From Eggerthella sp. CAG:298 (GTDB lineage: Bacteria; Actinomycetota; Coriobacteriia; Coriobacteriales; Eggerthellaceae): a DNA stretch of 64,000 bases. The translations under genes were made by a program, and so were the position numbers. The DNA is taken from assembly GCA_000435675.1 (NCBI GenBank), contig FR895143.1, positions 67,056-131,055 of the forward strand, given 5' to 3'. This document shows, piece after piece, positions 17,201 to 25,300 of the stretch (the stretch's first letter is position 1; the number at the start of each line of letters is the position of its first letter). The notes beneath the pieces are model-generated. The model was not told where the DNA came from and searched no databases. It saw only the letters and a list, made by a program, of their open reading frames with translations.

Positions 17201-19211
17201 AGCTTCCGAGAGCTATTCCACGCGCATCGCGACTTCCGATAACATCAAGCGTCTGGCGTATCTTAATGCGCTCGCTAATAGGACGAGCACCTACCGTTCT
17301 GCTGCTCCTGCAGCTGCCGCTTTAAGCGCAAGCGCTAGCACGGGTGCCATTACGCGCACCGTAGGTGTTTCGAGTGTTTCCAGCTCTTCAGCGGCCAGCT
17401 CTGCTGCTTTGGTGAGCATCGAAAGCGCTGGTGATGAAAGCGCTGGCGCATCTAGTGCAGTTCCTGGCAGTCTTCCTGCAGCATCTGACGATTCTCTTGC
17501 CGCTCTGGGCAGCGTGCTGTCCCTGAAATCTTCTACTGACGATTCTTTCGCACATACTGCTGCGATGTTTACACTCCGTTCGACCGACCAAACGCAAAAT
17601 GATCCGAATCCAAATGACGGTTCAGGTTCAGGTGCGGCAACGGGGGACGCCTTTGACGTTCCGCGCTCTCGTGCTTCGGCCACCGATTCGGATGATGCCG
17701 TGATCAACGACCCAGGAGAACCCCCAGGTAAAACGGATGATAGCACCATAATCTATCCCGATGATCCCGATCCACAGCCGGGAGATGAACCTGGAGACGA
17801 CAAAGTAGGCGATTCCGGCACGGATACTCCTGTGCCCGATGACCCAGCTGATCCTGGTGATCCTATCAGCCCGACCGACCCAGCTGATCCTGGCGATCCT
17901 GCAGATCCTGATCCTGCTGAGCCTGCTGATCCTGTAGATCCTGATCCTGCTGAGCCAACGGATCCAGCTGATACTCCCACAACGGGCGATGTTTCCGATA
18001 CGGCAGTGAAGATCTCCTATAGAGCAGGGCAGGGCGGCAGCGTTTCCTACGCTTTTGACAAGATCTGCTCCTCAACAGGCACGAAGCTTGATGAGAACGG
18101 CAAACCCACCGATAAAGAGCTCGTAGGCCCTCTTGCTGCTCCTAAAGTGGGCTACCACTTCGTCGGCTGGGCGATCGACGATCCGAGCGCCGACTCCACT
18201 GATGATCTGGTCATAGTAACGAATGATGCTTCGCTTGATGCAAGAACCGTGAAGGACTGTGCGTTCTCCGATAAAGCGAACTGTTATAAGGCAGCCAGCT
18301 TCATCGCACTCTTCAAATGCAACGATTACCTGTTTAACTATGATGCCAATGGTGGGCAGCTGAGCACCACGGGTACGCAGATCGAGCCTACGCAAGCCAC
18401 GTTCGGTTCCAATGCGCTCTTTTCAACGGCTGCTTCGCCTGCGCGCGATGGCTACAAATTCCTTTGCTGGAATACCGCTGCATCTGGTCTAGGCGCTGCC
18501 ATCAGGGAGGGCGATGCCTTAAGCGCAGAGAAGATGCGCGGCATGGTGATCGAAGCTCCCGTTGAGGATGAGAATGGGGCAGCCATCCAGCTCTATGCGC
18601 AGTGGACCCCTGTTCCTGCTGAGCCGACCCCTATCGATCCAAGTGAACTCGAGCGACCCAGCCAGCCTGTGAAGCCTGCAGTGCCAACAACACCGGTTTC
18701 GCCAGGTGCCAACAGCAATACGAGCACTGGTTCGAATATGGATACTAACGCGAATGCAGGTGCGAGTGCTGGTGTAAGCCAGCCAAGTCGCCTGGTGAAC
18801 GCTGCGACGGCAGACGAGAGCGCTTCTGAGGAAGCTCTTGCCGAAGCGCCTCTGCTAGTGGAAGACGAAGCGCTTGCGGCGCTCTTCGCGGGTATCGGGG
18901 CAATAGGTGATGCGGTGGTCGTGCCACCGGCGCTTGAAGTGTTGCCTGCTGCCACGGAAGAGTTCGTTACGAGAAGCGCTGAGGCCATCTCAGGCGTGCC
19001 TGGGGTCAGCAATGGGCAAGAAGACTCTGCGGCCACAATGCAGGCGGTAGGAGTCGCTACAGCGGCTGCTGGCGCGATTGCGATCGTGCTGGGCGTGGCC
19101 AGTGCAGTGTCTTCGACGATCGCGCGTCGCCGCGTGGTGCGCGCGCTGGGTGCCGAGACTGCTGGTGGGCCGGGCGTTGAACCGAGTGAACCTGCAGGAA
19201 AAGCCGATTAA
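5133..19211 (+). CDS. Giant InlB/Flg_new-repeat surface protein with internal LPKTG signal
   Basis: One uninterrupted frame of 4,692 codons; the GTG at 5133 is only the first start codon in frame, and the true start is probably 4703 via a frameshift near 5191. After an acidic linker come about 30 InlB B-type (Listeria-Bacteroides, Flg_new) repeats recognisable by G-Y-x-F-x-G-W cores and W-ending strands (residues about 160-3700), with a few MucBP-like units of the Y-x-V-E-Y-Y type. At residues 3742-3746 an LPKTG motif is followed by a hydrophobic segment, an RRR cluster and a poly-Asp run: a complete sortase signal. The frame nevertheless continues for another 946 residues: a signal-peptide-like segment (about 3880-3910), Ser/Ala and Pro-Asp linkers, two more repeats and a C-terminal membrane helix with Arg tail. 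Likely an exported adhesin. Either a fusion of two surface genes or two proteins needing an unseen start near 16,750. Confidence 0.85.
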   Translation: MLATLVRTELKIRMIAPRTRGQDPSEPKDNDDSTDKNNGAISDSTDEIATDKNQSAHPTGDDSKADDVIATPGDKGSADQNAGATSVKTEEVKQQSVTNSITPQASGDTVTIHFNQGFTNNATHALGASVSPDVNYGDPNDPIFKMSGTTGSFFHFGKDTITLTRSQLTSENANYNSLGRVGYNFNKWVMTCFNSRTNAYQLISGAKDISGFATQMNAPTLSQFNIWAIWGDAAFITVTFKDTHDADYGAPYTGQKFFNTVLTEPTHRDTSISTSFYAVSGSKKADTPFVSGKTVGDVLDQIFKFRNSTTVTYSANYWAGFDIIEEESADPNKVTITYDGNKPAAATGTVSGVPANGSGSKDGNTPFTVSSDVPTLAGYKFNGWNTQANGGGTSYAAGATIPGASITGDITLYAQWIQQLSITFNANGTGVTGLPSTITVDYNAATAIPSSAPTRTNFTFKGWNTAANGSGTSYTAGQSIAHLTTNLPLYAQWEAYPVVTYNANSGTGAPSADTVAPGVYNIKTGTPTRTGYVFGGWTPTQNSTANGLYSYNATISGSQRSMNVTSNVTLYALWNPVVTYSTGTLPAGAKDTIANMPSTTTYTVAYNDTHTVLTTPTPTLSGYTFGGWARSTAATTAVSSLTNVTAPVTLVPVWTEKSIYAVQFFDQATATTDGTAYNTQNNLKWTGAVTVPAAPTKVGYTFGGWYLQKDNQGSGTGTVFASASGVIATGLGTFNGIWAAEAAGNRADTLKIYAKWTIKDKVSVTLNPNGGSYGTAGTGVTTIGNILNGATYTIPTNVDNPTRPGYNFKEWNTNSSGTGTAYHAGNTTPALTSSLTLYAIWTGAPVTFTFEPGATTGITYKKGSASNPYTATANYGAKLTADAGDTVYTRTGYTFKNWSYTNAAGGTSTVATATASGQADVSNFTISWSGNSFDGTLKGTATLTAMWDPFTFRISWDKNGGNPTTTTSGHKSTDMVSIPTATSAIPTRPGYTFTGWNTAANGSGKVVDNSKTIENTWTLTGLTNNATLTAYAQWKENIVELTFVGHKDKNNAITANVAYNDNNGAVPTTIYVGAATGAIYSSSTATTPTAFNISRKVKPSIVNTNFDFLKWQKDGTDLAAANYTSAGVLTVPTNAQGLYETATYNLIMGPKQYGYTVEYYLQDVTGSGYTKDATLTVTSGTAPFGYRVESGTSASVNDTSSLVTFVRKTLTGFTYNSGVTGTNGFIVSIGSNPSANLIKLYYSRNSANLNIAYAGAVPPGVTYTPATQSVRYNTQVTLTTPTAPTGYRFTGWTVASGSLQSGENLNIPTGGNASFHMPDNALTIRGNWEKERYTAVFKLSNAADGSVVGNMSGTSTFTVSYGDTIATAPTAAPNDSKKYYFIGWNVYTGCTGSNENTGTLVGTKQNSEINGTFPINSNTVFVGRFGELIAVSYLPGANGAFTEVNGNMAGGTVTNAGTVYENLQQTWNLPGFAHGDGYTNTSSFENPNTGRNTGNPAAQPGWKFVGWSWVDGAGVARQNTGHYVNYVFVKDSGNDMPTLCDTSYKFTALWEKTWQQVHFSDQCANIAGLTGTGATDLKQQIGDRVALPMTYHDVDNKGAYTFLGWTTVGTGYVAGTSPLYTNAAGHAFTMTAGTQNDAIYKDFAEVIADGHYGVTLYPVFRENTATINYTFATGCGSMGTVTPGSETISMATGTAAGATATAATGHVFRGWFKDAAGTQAVDSSWLSGANSNVIKPLKVDGIYAAGPVTYYALFEVEEYTVQFNIGDTTMGGWADGSSNVTKQTANPIPYNTALGAANVPAVKGKTGYGFVAWNTKADGTGTSYTDLSTYKVMGPDVIFYAQWEPRDGYTIHYNPNGGSLTTVTQTTVSGGAKLKWTDVVNNVMLSDAKNMKKLGYTFAGWFTAADFSGTRIDVAGSTTTFGQAVMAQQPGITEDDVPTLELYAKWVEKDYTVTYNAQLPTGSITIGNKTPVHWDSTNLRPAGNETLTADGYDFLGWNTKANGSGMTITDATVFSAAYQNVNGTTADTVMTLTLYGIWKEKTFTVVFRDGANELSKRENLKWADTIAYYNPVTPNGPKRLVGWDYTPQGGTKTTWTGAPNPIALATIAGNAAVAAGSTFYLDAVYEDNATWTINYNKVNVDAAGNPISTSVTKVGTEDGYIEPGNAIDIHSFNGKNYIKTFNDANAATTLKGYALGDESVLDAKFTATVVEVASGANIVFNVYWVEKIFNFEYDLGVDGQGNPAPSSLTPPAPRQAGWTNAVPQPTWPGEIPTWDGHKNPKWQYKSGSNWVDVPAGATVSSIAATDDNTNPIVLRLLWATDTARITYAAQEGGSAAGGALTVPAKGSASEDINAVSGTPTAMTATAASGYKFDGWYNGGTLVTNNATLTVTKNPTSGLFETATYTAHFSKLGDIAYAIEHYFEQANGSYAINNGLTGSGSGQEGSRVDKTSAMEQDVKGYSYKAGITGEKLFIASLQPGSADNVLRLYYTLNENAVDVAGSAPGADAPASVPVPTYPSTGITGAHTNHKYGTTLVLPDMPNVSGWDFSWTITSTDPDFVTRTGVANGATFTMPDGAVSIVGVWKRALHEVQFVAGADPHGTVSVKAPATLPFYVEHGKKMTEPGSTGHYGLIEFTEDTGWALAGWRYLDPTDGQTKDTTDPNNVVINANTVFTAIWAQTFYVAYDPGSGPNNHGGTGFTTLQRGGTDIGLGVNVSTLPLIIGGADRTQNAPAADGYKFIGWTWKNGGDFYWLTADATAAGYDTTGLGTAAQMNFTVERNITFTAIWEAIEQTLTYKIDGDNSPASNWTNMGVPGQAGLTTEDYVVNPKPRTDDVVTLLTGGDVERTGYTLAGWQYTDKDGITHTINGSFTMPAYAVTLTPVWDFAGLKIYFDYANGCDNTYGGLDKFSVNIDAGNASAMHIDGATASAYTGYKFMGWYEDADHTIKVDGYAVDGNHFIGDGTNGWTPKTYYAWFDVSETTYVIEFNLQTTTGFNTFERTFTGVTTGSTVDVEAAGNKAYTDRLSVEAESALANYVFDPTHANSELVKVVMADGTTKLILFYNMLPFDITYDKDLPDAAYTWDWVSEAGPNKGTAEKTITIPSAKRDGYQFAGWIITYVDPVSGDTVTTDLAGNTFIMPMAPVLVTAKWAQYMDVVIEYFKRGDVDPLGTETDRAIEGTTYTVSLDQIAAFKAAHMSELNGYRYIDDGKRSVVITSDPRHNVIQIFFDLINDFGVQFDKNYGDNRIIGKVEGMSLADMPYGSRPADPKRAGWVLDADKTWNTKADGTGLQLKITTTLDELLKAVYGDDYNADDFLKAGGILTLYAIWNQNDQFEVIYDMNNMKEKNPNILNDMPEWREDMAAEDKKGALWDQAGFNFKPIDKELSAPHGYEFVGWNTKADGTGHTITDATKYFEMSNWINPDVEQMSITLYAMWKEIELDIEYLATVGGTVDRVLDRISAVTGQHVQTGSSPINPTERLHSVATAEAGYHFVRWELYDENKHAGLLRAMADGDSMTNILRFLRNDDEEIVVDPNEGRYYGARYIAIFEKNADATLVYDINGGTLGEIDSVTISHGLTTKLHNGVYVASTGKGYKRPYYTLVGWSTKPGEDNQVEYRLGQDYVMPEGGLTLYAVWQINSFPVDVDHRDDDLGKVDGGHADVVYGEKLSPEFIQSISQQPKNNSTFKGWHVTMTDSETGEIVFDQWVTDLSTLPDLLGPVVGPVSIAADYEAVPVEDLVTEGTTLPKTGDNGVLGWIIALVAGFALALIVLFARRRQDDDDDDDELRARRASAPAYAEVFANAAAALRESPVRIVRDTQSAVPTMLTLRKRNGRTRNTTHADGIAGTAISPATSFADSSSDSRNSSFGCVRSDTLLADARPVAFVRGAALSLVTVVLGCAVAFAPGIALATTGDPGTGSTSTASSHIQTNHSNTDPATSQTGSFQSKSTKAASVSASSAKSSSAAAKSSANSTSAPSSSASAGCRASKNTSAAPSKATVSGSGSTLAASSASSAGGSSATAASSGAASESYSTRIATSDNIKRLAYLNALANRTSTYRSAAPAAAALSASASTGAITRTVGVSSVSSSSAASSAALVSIESAGDESAGASSAVPGSLPAASDDSLAALGSVLSLKSSTDDSFAHTAAMFTLRSTDQTQNDPNPNDGSGSGAATGDAFDVPRSRASATDSDDAVINDPGEPPGKTDDSTIIYPDDPDPQPGDEPGDDKVGDSGTDTPVPDDPADPGDPISPTDPADPGDPADPDPAEPADPVDPDPAEPTDPADTPTTGDVSDTAVKISYRAGQGGSVSYAFDKICSSTGTKLDENGKPTDKELVGPLAAPKVGYHFVGWAIDDPSADSTDDLVIVTNDASLDARTVKDCAFSDKANCYKAASFIALFKCNDYLFNYDANGGQLSTTGTQIEPTQATFGSNALFSTAASPARDGYKFLCWNTAASGLGAAIREGDALSAEKMRGMVIEAPVEDENGAAIQLYAQWTPVPAEPTPIDPSELERPSQPVKPAVPTTPVSPGANSNTSTGSNMDTNANAGASAGVSQPSRLVNAATADESASEEALAEAPLLVEDEALAALFAGIGAIGDAVVVPPALEVLPAATEEFVTRSAEAISGVPGVSNGQEDSAATMQAVGVATAAAGAIAIVLGVASAVSSTIARRRVVRALGAETAGGPGVEPSEPAGKAD
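16356..16452 (+). other. Internal LPKTG cell-wall sorting signal
   Basis: The codons for LPKTG at 16356-16370 are followed by D-N-G, a hydrophobic helix (about 20 residues ending ALALIVLF) and ARRR. Sortase would cleave between T and G and link the repeat region to the wall. Such signals normally end a protein; here translation continues in frame. Confidence 0.85.
16624..16663 (+). other. 14-bp perfect hairpin inside the adhesin frame
   Basis: GTACCCGCAATACC (16624-16637) pairs with GGTATTGCGGGTAC (16650-16663) across a 12-nt loop. It resembles an intrinsic terminator stem but lacks a proper T-run. It sits between the sorting signal and the second secretory segment, just where a gene boundary would be expected. 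Confidence 0.6.
17836..17985 (+). repeat. Pro-Asp/Glu tandem repeats (stalk-like linker)
   Basis: Short in-frame repeats encode DPADPGDP, DPADPDPAEP and variants. They match the proline-rich, wall-spanning linkers common in surface proteins and lie upstream of the last two B-type repeats of the giant frame. Confidence 0.7.
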
Positions 19212-19216
19212 CGAGA

Positions 19217-19265
19217 CCCTGTGATCGCATCGTCCGTAGCGACGGCGCGTGCAGGGTTGTTGTGA
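19217..19265 (+). terminator. Possible terminator after the giant surface gene
   Basis: ACCCTG and CAGGGT pair across a loop that contains an internal CGTC/GACG pair, followed by TGTTGTGATT. The T-run is poor, so confidence is low. Confidence 0.35.
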
Positions 19266-19407
19266 TTATAGGGCCTCACGGTCAGTTACGTGCTCTTCAC
19301 GCTCTTTGAGGGCGATCGCATGAGTGGAACACGTGTGTAATACGTCTGTTCGCTGTACTCTAGTAGAGAGGAAGGCAAACAGATGGATAGCGATAGGCAA
19401 AGGTAGG

Positions 19408-22281
19408 ATGGGGCTGCAAACTCCGCAACATACGCATGCGCAGACGTTCTTGCAAGGTCTGCTGAAAGGACGAAAGTATCACGCTGTGCGCTTGGTGCTT
19501 TTCGTGCTGGCATGCCTGCTCATCTCTGTTGCCATCTTCTTGCTCTCATTCTCGAACCCCCAGGCCAGCCGCACGCAACAGCTTGCAGCAAACATGATCC
19601 AGACTGAAGCGCGCGCAGAAGTGCTGTTGATCGCCTCCTACGACGATGCCGATAGTGCCACACAGATGCAACGCGATGCGCTGATCGATCTGCTCAATCG
19701 CAGTTCGGTAGGGGTCGATGTTGAATATCTCGATGTGAATGCTGGTTCTATCAGCAGAGACGTAAATGATGCTTCCACCTATGGCGCTTCGCTGGCGACC
19801 AGTAGTTGGGGGCAGGCTCTTGCCAAGAAGATGCAAGATCACGGCCGTTATTCTGCGGTCGTCTGCATCGATGATGAAGCCCTCTACTATGTTGAGGCTG
19901 TTCACGAGCTACTTTTCGCTCAGACGCCCGTTGTGTTCGTTGGAGTGAGCGACGCTTCGCATGCGCAGCGTGCGTTCGAGTTGGGCTATGCCACCGGGGT
20001 GATGGAAGTTTGCGATGCGGCGGGGGTGGTTCAGGCTGCTAAGCAGATGCAACCCGAGGCAAAGCATCTTGTCGTGCTCACCGACAACACAGCCACAGGC
20101 CTGGGCGATCGCACGCAGTTCGAAAAGGCAGCGAGCACTTCTGGCACCGATTCTTCCAATAACAAGGCGGTGTCCATCTCGACATCAGATGGCAGTGGCA
20201 CTGCGCTCTCGTTCGGTAATTTGACCGTTGATTATCTGAATGCCTCCACCATGACACGGGCCGAACTAGGGAAACAGCTTTCATCTGCCAGCAGCGAGGA
20301 CATCATCATCTATTTAGATGCAACCGCCGATGCTGCAGGCAATGCCTATAATGCCAGCCAAACGGCCTATTTCGTATCTGCGGCTGCTACTCAGCCAGTA
20401 TATGCGGTCGGCTTCGGTGGAGTGGGTGAAGGCTTCGTCGCGTCTACGGTCGTTGATTATGAGAAGGCTGGCGAGCGGGCTGGCGAGATCGTGGTCATGA
20501 TCCTGAATGGCACACGTCCTGCCGATATTCCTGTCGAGACCTTCATGAGCGAAGGCATGGTCTTCGACGAGCAGGCGCTCTCCAGTGCGGGTATTTCGAC
20601 ATCTGCCCTTCCTGCAAGCGCTACGCTCATCAATCAAACAGGTCAAGTGGGCACTAACAAGATAGGTGCGTTCGATTCTCTGCGCTCTATATTCTTGCCC
20701 ATTTCGCTGCTCGTCTTGGGTATCGCGTGCATCGCAGCCTTCGTTTTCTTAGGATATCGACGAACTGCCAATGAAGTGGCTGAAGTGGTTGCACAGCGTA
20801 ACACGCTTGAGAGACGATTCTATACCGATAGCCTTACCGATATGCCGAATATGCAGTGGCTCACCGCCTATGCTGCAAGCGACGCGTCCAAGCGCGTGCG
20901 TTCGGTCCTTGAAGTGGCGTTGCTCGATCTTGGCGACCTTGACGAGCTGCATGGTGTTGATACTGCCGATGCGGTCGTGAAGACCTTGGCCAAGCGCCTC
21001 AATGGTATCGATAGCATTTTCCTGGTGCGTCCGAACCAGAGCGATTTCCTGCTTGGATTCGATGTCGATCTGCAACGCGGCTCTGCACCGCTTGATGAGG
21101 TCGAGCGCGTACTGCGCGCGCCCGTCAAGGTGGGGGAGAGCGCGATCGCGGTGAGCCCTTGTATCGGCGTGCTCAATCGCGAGCGTGGCATGTCCATCGA
21201 AGAGATGGTGGCTGGTGTCGATCTGGCGATTCGTCAGGCGGAGCCCACGGGCGCGAGTGGTGAAGTGGTCTTCTACGAGAATGACATGCGTGTAGCCGAG
21301 GAGCACAAGTACGACATCACTTCGCTGCTGAAGAAAGCGATCGCAAACGACGATCTGAGCGTGCTCTATCAGCCGCAGATCGAGCTTGATACCAATGAAG
21401 TAGTGGGCTATGAAGCGTTAGTGCGCTTGCGCGGCGATAAATATCCGCCTGAGCAGTTCATCCCCATCGCAGAGGCGAACGGCCAGATCGTTGAGCTCGA
21501 TCGTATGGTCGCACGCAAGGTGGTGCAGCAGCTTGCAACCTGGAAGAAGCGCAAGCAGCGCATTCGTCCGGTTTCGATCAACTTCTCTTATGGGCAGTTG
21601 TGCGATGAAGACTTCGTGTCTTACCTCACAACGCTACTCGAAGAATATGGTGTAGCACGCAAGTTGCTCCGTGTTGATATAAAGGAAAGTCTTTTCGTGA
21701 ACGATATGGCAAAAGCCAGGAGTTTCGTTGATGAGCTCTATAAGGCGGGCTTTGGCATCGCGATCGATGGGTTCGGTGCAGGTTACACGTCGATTCCGCG
21801 TGTGATGCAGATTCCGGTAGATGCAGTGAAGCTCGACCGTTCGCTTACTGAAGGGTTGCTGGCGCACGTATCCGATAGCGCTGCCACGCCAGCTAGTGCT
21901 GCCTCTGTTGTCGATGCGGCTCCTGCGGAATCTGCTGCCAGCGATGTTGCAACGGGTGTGACATCAGCTACCACCAACCCCGGTGTATCTTCTGCAGCTG
22001 AGGTATCAGGCGCTGCCGCCATGTCTTCTTCGAGCACCGCTTCTTCAGCTTCCAATACAGCCTCTGCGGTGGTTACCAGCGCTGCAGACGAGGCGATCAC
22101 AAGTCTTATCAATCTGGTGCACGAGGCTGGCAAGATCGTAGTGGTCGAAGGCGTCGAAACAATGCAGCAGCTGGAGGTATGTCGCGACAAGGGCTGCGAT
22201 GTGGTACAGGGATTCTTCTTCTCCGAGCCGCTCTTACCCGAGAGCGTGCTACGGTATAAGCCGCCAAAGATCTCACTCTAG
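19408..22281 (+). CDS. Membrane sensor with substrate-binding-like domain and degenerate GGDEF-EAL
   Basis: A 957-aa cyclic-di-GMP-type protein. I chose the ATG at 19408 (AAAGGTAGG just upstream). A first membrane helix (about 25-47) precedes an extracytoplasmic domain resembling ABC-transporter periplasmic binding domains, and a second helix (IFLPISLLVLGIACIAA) leads to the cytoplasmic part. The GGDEF-like domain reads SDFLL where GGDEF is expected, so cyclase activity is unlikely. The EAL domain keeps EALVRLRG, the Asn in SINFS, the Glu in DIKES, the Lys in VKLDR, VEGVET and QGFFF. The usual DDFG metal pair reads IDGFG (Asp 787 kept, second Asp replaced by Gly). About 75 Ala/Ser/Thr-rich residues interrupt the EAL barrel after KLDRSL. 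It may be a weak phosphodiesterase or a c-di-GMP receptor; which one cannot be told from sequence. Confidence 0.85.
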   Translation: MGLQTPQHTHAQTFLQGLLKGRKYHAVRLVLFVLACLLISVAIFLLSFSNPQASRTQQLAANMIQTEARAEVLLIASYDDADSATQMQRDALIDLLNRSSVGVDVEYLDVNAGSISRDVNDASTYGASLATSSWGQALAKKMQDHGRYSAVVCIDDEALYYVEAVHELLFAQTPVVFVGVSDASHAQRAFELGYATGVMEVCDAAGVVQAAKQMQPEAKHLVVLTDNTATGLGDRTQFEKAASTSGTDSSNNKAVSISTSDGSGTALSFGNLTVDYLNASTMTRAELGKQLSSASSEDIIIYLDATADAAGNAYNASQTAYFVSAAATQPVYAVGFGGVGEGFVASTVVDYEKAGERAGEIVVMILNGTRPADIPVETFMSEGMVFDEQALSSAGISTSALPASATLINQTGQVGTNKIGAFDSLRSIFLPISLLVLGIACIAAFVFLGYRRTANEVAEVVAQRNTLERRFYTDSLTDMPNMQWLTAYAASDASKRVRSVLEVALLDLGDLDELHGVDTADAVVKTLAKRLNGIDSIFLVRPNQSDFLLGFDVDLQRGSAPLDEVERVLRAPVKVGESAIAVSPCIGVLNRERGMSIEEMVAGVDLAIRQAEPTGASGEVVFYENDMRVAEEHKYDITSLLKKAIANDDLSVLYQPQIELDTNEVVGYEALVRLRGDKYPPEQFIPIAEANGQIVELDRMVARKVVQQLATWKKRKQRIRPVSINFSYGQLCDEDFVSYLTTLLEEYGVARKLLRVDIKESLFVNDMAKARSFVDELYKAGFGIAIDGFGAGYTSIPRVMQIPVDAVKLDRSLTEGLLAHVSDSAATPASAASVVDAAPAESAASDVATGVTSATTNPGVSSAAEVSGAAAMSSSSTASSASNTASAVVTSAADEAITSLINLVHEAGKIVVVEGVETMQQLEVCRDKGCDVVQGFFFSEPLLPESVLRYKPPKISL

Positions 22282-22306
22282 ATGGTATCTCTTCGCTCTG
22301 TCTTTC

Positions 22307-22336
22307 TTGCGAGGGTAAGAGGAGATTTTATATAAT
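22307..22336 (+). promoter_or_regulatory. Promoter of the LPKTG Ig-like protein gene
   Basis: TTGCGA (22307-22312) and TATAAT (22331-22336) are spaced by 18 bp. The ~55-nt leader begins with a possible hairpin (GGTTCGA/TCGA..AACC) before GAAGGAGCGGAACG and the ATG. Confidence 0.55.
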
Positions 22337-22397
22337 CAGGGGGTTCGAAATAGCTCGAAGATAACCCGCAAGTATTGGGATACGAAGGAGCGGAACG

Positions 22398-25300
22398 ATG
22401 CAAGCTCAGATCCAACAAAGAAACAAGATTCCATCCACAAGAAGCACCTCGATTGGTAAGCGATTCGCCAGCGCATTCTTTGCGGTGCTGTTGGCGTTCT
22501 TCCTCGTTCCGACACCCGCGTTCCAGATTGCTCCAGCCTATGCCGATGAACTAGGCGAAGCAGTGAGTGCTGGGCTCATGGAAAGCGCTCAACCTGCTGA
22601 TAGCCCAGCAACTCCGAAAGCGAACACGTCAACTGAGACTGTCACACAAGATAAGGCGGATCCCGCTCCCGATGCGAAGGATACCGCCAAGGACGATGCC
22701 CTCATGGGTCTCGACCCGCAAACTCCAGCAATTCCGGCAGCTCCCGAAGCGAGCACTTCCGATAAGGCACCCGAAGCGGCTCCTGAAATCGATGCTGCAA
22801 GCACTCCCGATGTGGATGCCAGCGTTCAGGATGATGCTACCGACGTGGCCACCGAAGACGAGACCGAAACTCCTGCAGATACTGAAATTAGCGCTCAAGA
22901 AGACATAGGCGTGGGGATCAACGTTCAAGGAACCATCAGGTTCTTTGGTACGACAGGTCCGGATCCCGATGATCCTAGCTCTAACAAATATGATAATACG
23001 TTCGATTGTCGTAGCACGAACAAGGTGTGCATCGATCGCAGTGCGTTCAATGGCTATTCGTATGCTTCTTTGCAGGTTGAGCCGAGGTGGGGTGCGGGTC
23101 AAGAGGCTGCGGCGGCGGCCTGGGAGAAGATTCCCGCGAGTGAAAAGTACACGCCTGAGCATCTGCACATCGGCTTTGAGGGCGAAAATAGCATTGTAAG
23201 AGTTGTAAACGGGAGCTTCACCTACGAGGATGATCTAGCTAACCCATACGCTAATCGCGTGAACCTGGTGTTCGATGCTACGAATGGCGTAGGCCAAGGG
23301 GTAGCTACCATGTATGTGGATTATCATTTCACGGATGAGGCAACGTCGGCAACCTATGAGGCTCACATGAGCATGCCGGTGTATGTACAAGACTCACCGA
23401 ACACAGTGACGGGGATCACGGTGCCTTCGAGCAAGGTTACCACCTGGATCGATGATACGTTCTCCAGCGAAACAGATAAATATGGCTACTATTACCAATA
23501 CGACGGCGGCAGTTCCTCTCATAAGAGTCAGGAATTCACGGTAAGCGTTACAACCGATAACGGTAATCCTGCTGGATATTGTTTTAGTGATCTGTTCGAC
23601 ATTTCCATTGAAGATGAAAGTGTCATAACAATGGTGTCTGACACAATGTGGGACGATCAAGACAACGGTTATACGAACGGCCCCGATGCGCTTACCTACG
23701 GTTTGCAGTTCCGTGCAGCTAAGGCGGGCACGACCAATGTCACGATCAGTGTCAGAACATCATACCCCACGGTAAGTACCACGTTTGCGGTAGAGGTGCG
23801 CACCGATCACCCTGAAGCGAATGTGCCCGCATCTTTCGACATGACCATGGATGAGCCGCAGCGAATCTATGTGGAAGATGAAGCCTCAGGGAGCAATGCT
23901 TCACCTATCACGGTGCCTGTGCGCGGCGAAGAGCTTGGCTGGCATTATTCCTCTGCTAAGCCTTTCATAACCGATATCACTTCTTCGAATGAAAACGTGC
24001 TCTCGGTCCAGCGCATCACGAGTCCTTCCTACTGGGCTTCGTTTGCCCCATTCGAGCTTGTTCCTGTTTCGGTAGGAACGTCAACGCTCACGGTTACGGA
24101 TTGTTACGGCAAGACCTACACCTCAACGGTCACCGTGAATCCCAGCAGTAGTGTAGACCCTGGTGTAACGGTGAACTCGGTCGGGCTCGTACGTTATGAG
24201 GATTGGGAAAGCGTGTCTAAGGGCACGGTCACGATGAACATCGGCGACCCGGATGGCGTGAAGCTCGCAGCTGATATCGACGCGACTGGCGATGTGACCA
24301 CCAACTGGACTTCTTCGAACCCCGAAATCGCCGAGGTGGTCGTTACGCAAGATGCGAATGGCGATGAGATTTGCCAGGTGAAGCCTGTACGTGCTTCTTA
24401 CGACGAGCAAAACAAGACCACCGCCGACTGTCGCATTACTGTTACTGTGAATGGCTCGGTATCGGATTACTGCAACATCAAGGTCGAGCCCGTTGAGGAC
24501 TTGTGCGGTGCGGACCCGTCTTCACCGCTTGGTGCAGCTACGGTCTCTGTCTCGAAGGCGATGCCTGCCAATGTGCTACAAGAGCTGAAAAGTGTATCAC
24601 TAGCGATCTCGTCTATTCCAACGGGCAGTCAGCCGGGGGTCGATAGCGCCACCTCTGCGTTCGAGAAGGACGGTGCGAAGCTCGCTGGCGTCTTCGATAT
24701 CCACTTCATTAACAAGACCGATGGCACTGAACACGCCTGGAACCAGCCGTCATATCCCATTACGGTGAAGGTTCCTATGACCGACAGCATGAAGGAGTTG
24801 CACAAGTTCGGTACGCTTTCGTTCTATCACGTTGATCCGGTAACGGGCGATCGCACGAAGATGCCCACATGGGTCGATGCCAATGAAGAGTTCGTTTGCT
24901 TCGAAACCACGCACTTCAGCTCGTTCATACTGGTTGCCGAGCCTGCGGCACAAGATGATGATCCGAGTGATGATCCGAACAACAACAACGGCGGAAGCAC
25001 CAACCCTGGCGATGAGACCAATAAGGGTGACTCTGATAACACCGATAAGCCCAACACAGATAAGGGCGATTCCAATAAGACCGATTCCGAAAAGGCTGAT
25101 ACCACCGATAAGCCGAGCGATAAGGGCTCAAAGGATGAAAAGACCACAAGCGACGAAGATGGTTCTGGCACCACGCTTCCTAAGACAGGCGATGAAGACA
25201 ACGCGCTGCTCGTCATAGCACTCGTGGCTGCAGCTGCTTCTCTGGTGTTCTTTGTTCTCTCTCGTCCTCGCAAGGCTTATTGCGATACCAATCTTGAGCA

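Noticed and set aside
6000..19000. CRISPR array or tandem DNA repeat in the adhesin gene
   Set aside because: The repetition is at protein level (diverged 60-80-residue modules); no regularly spaced identical DNA repeats were found.
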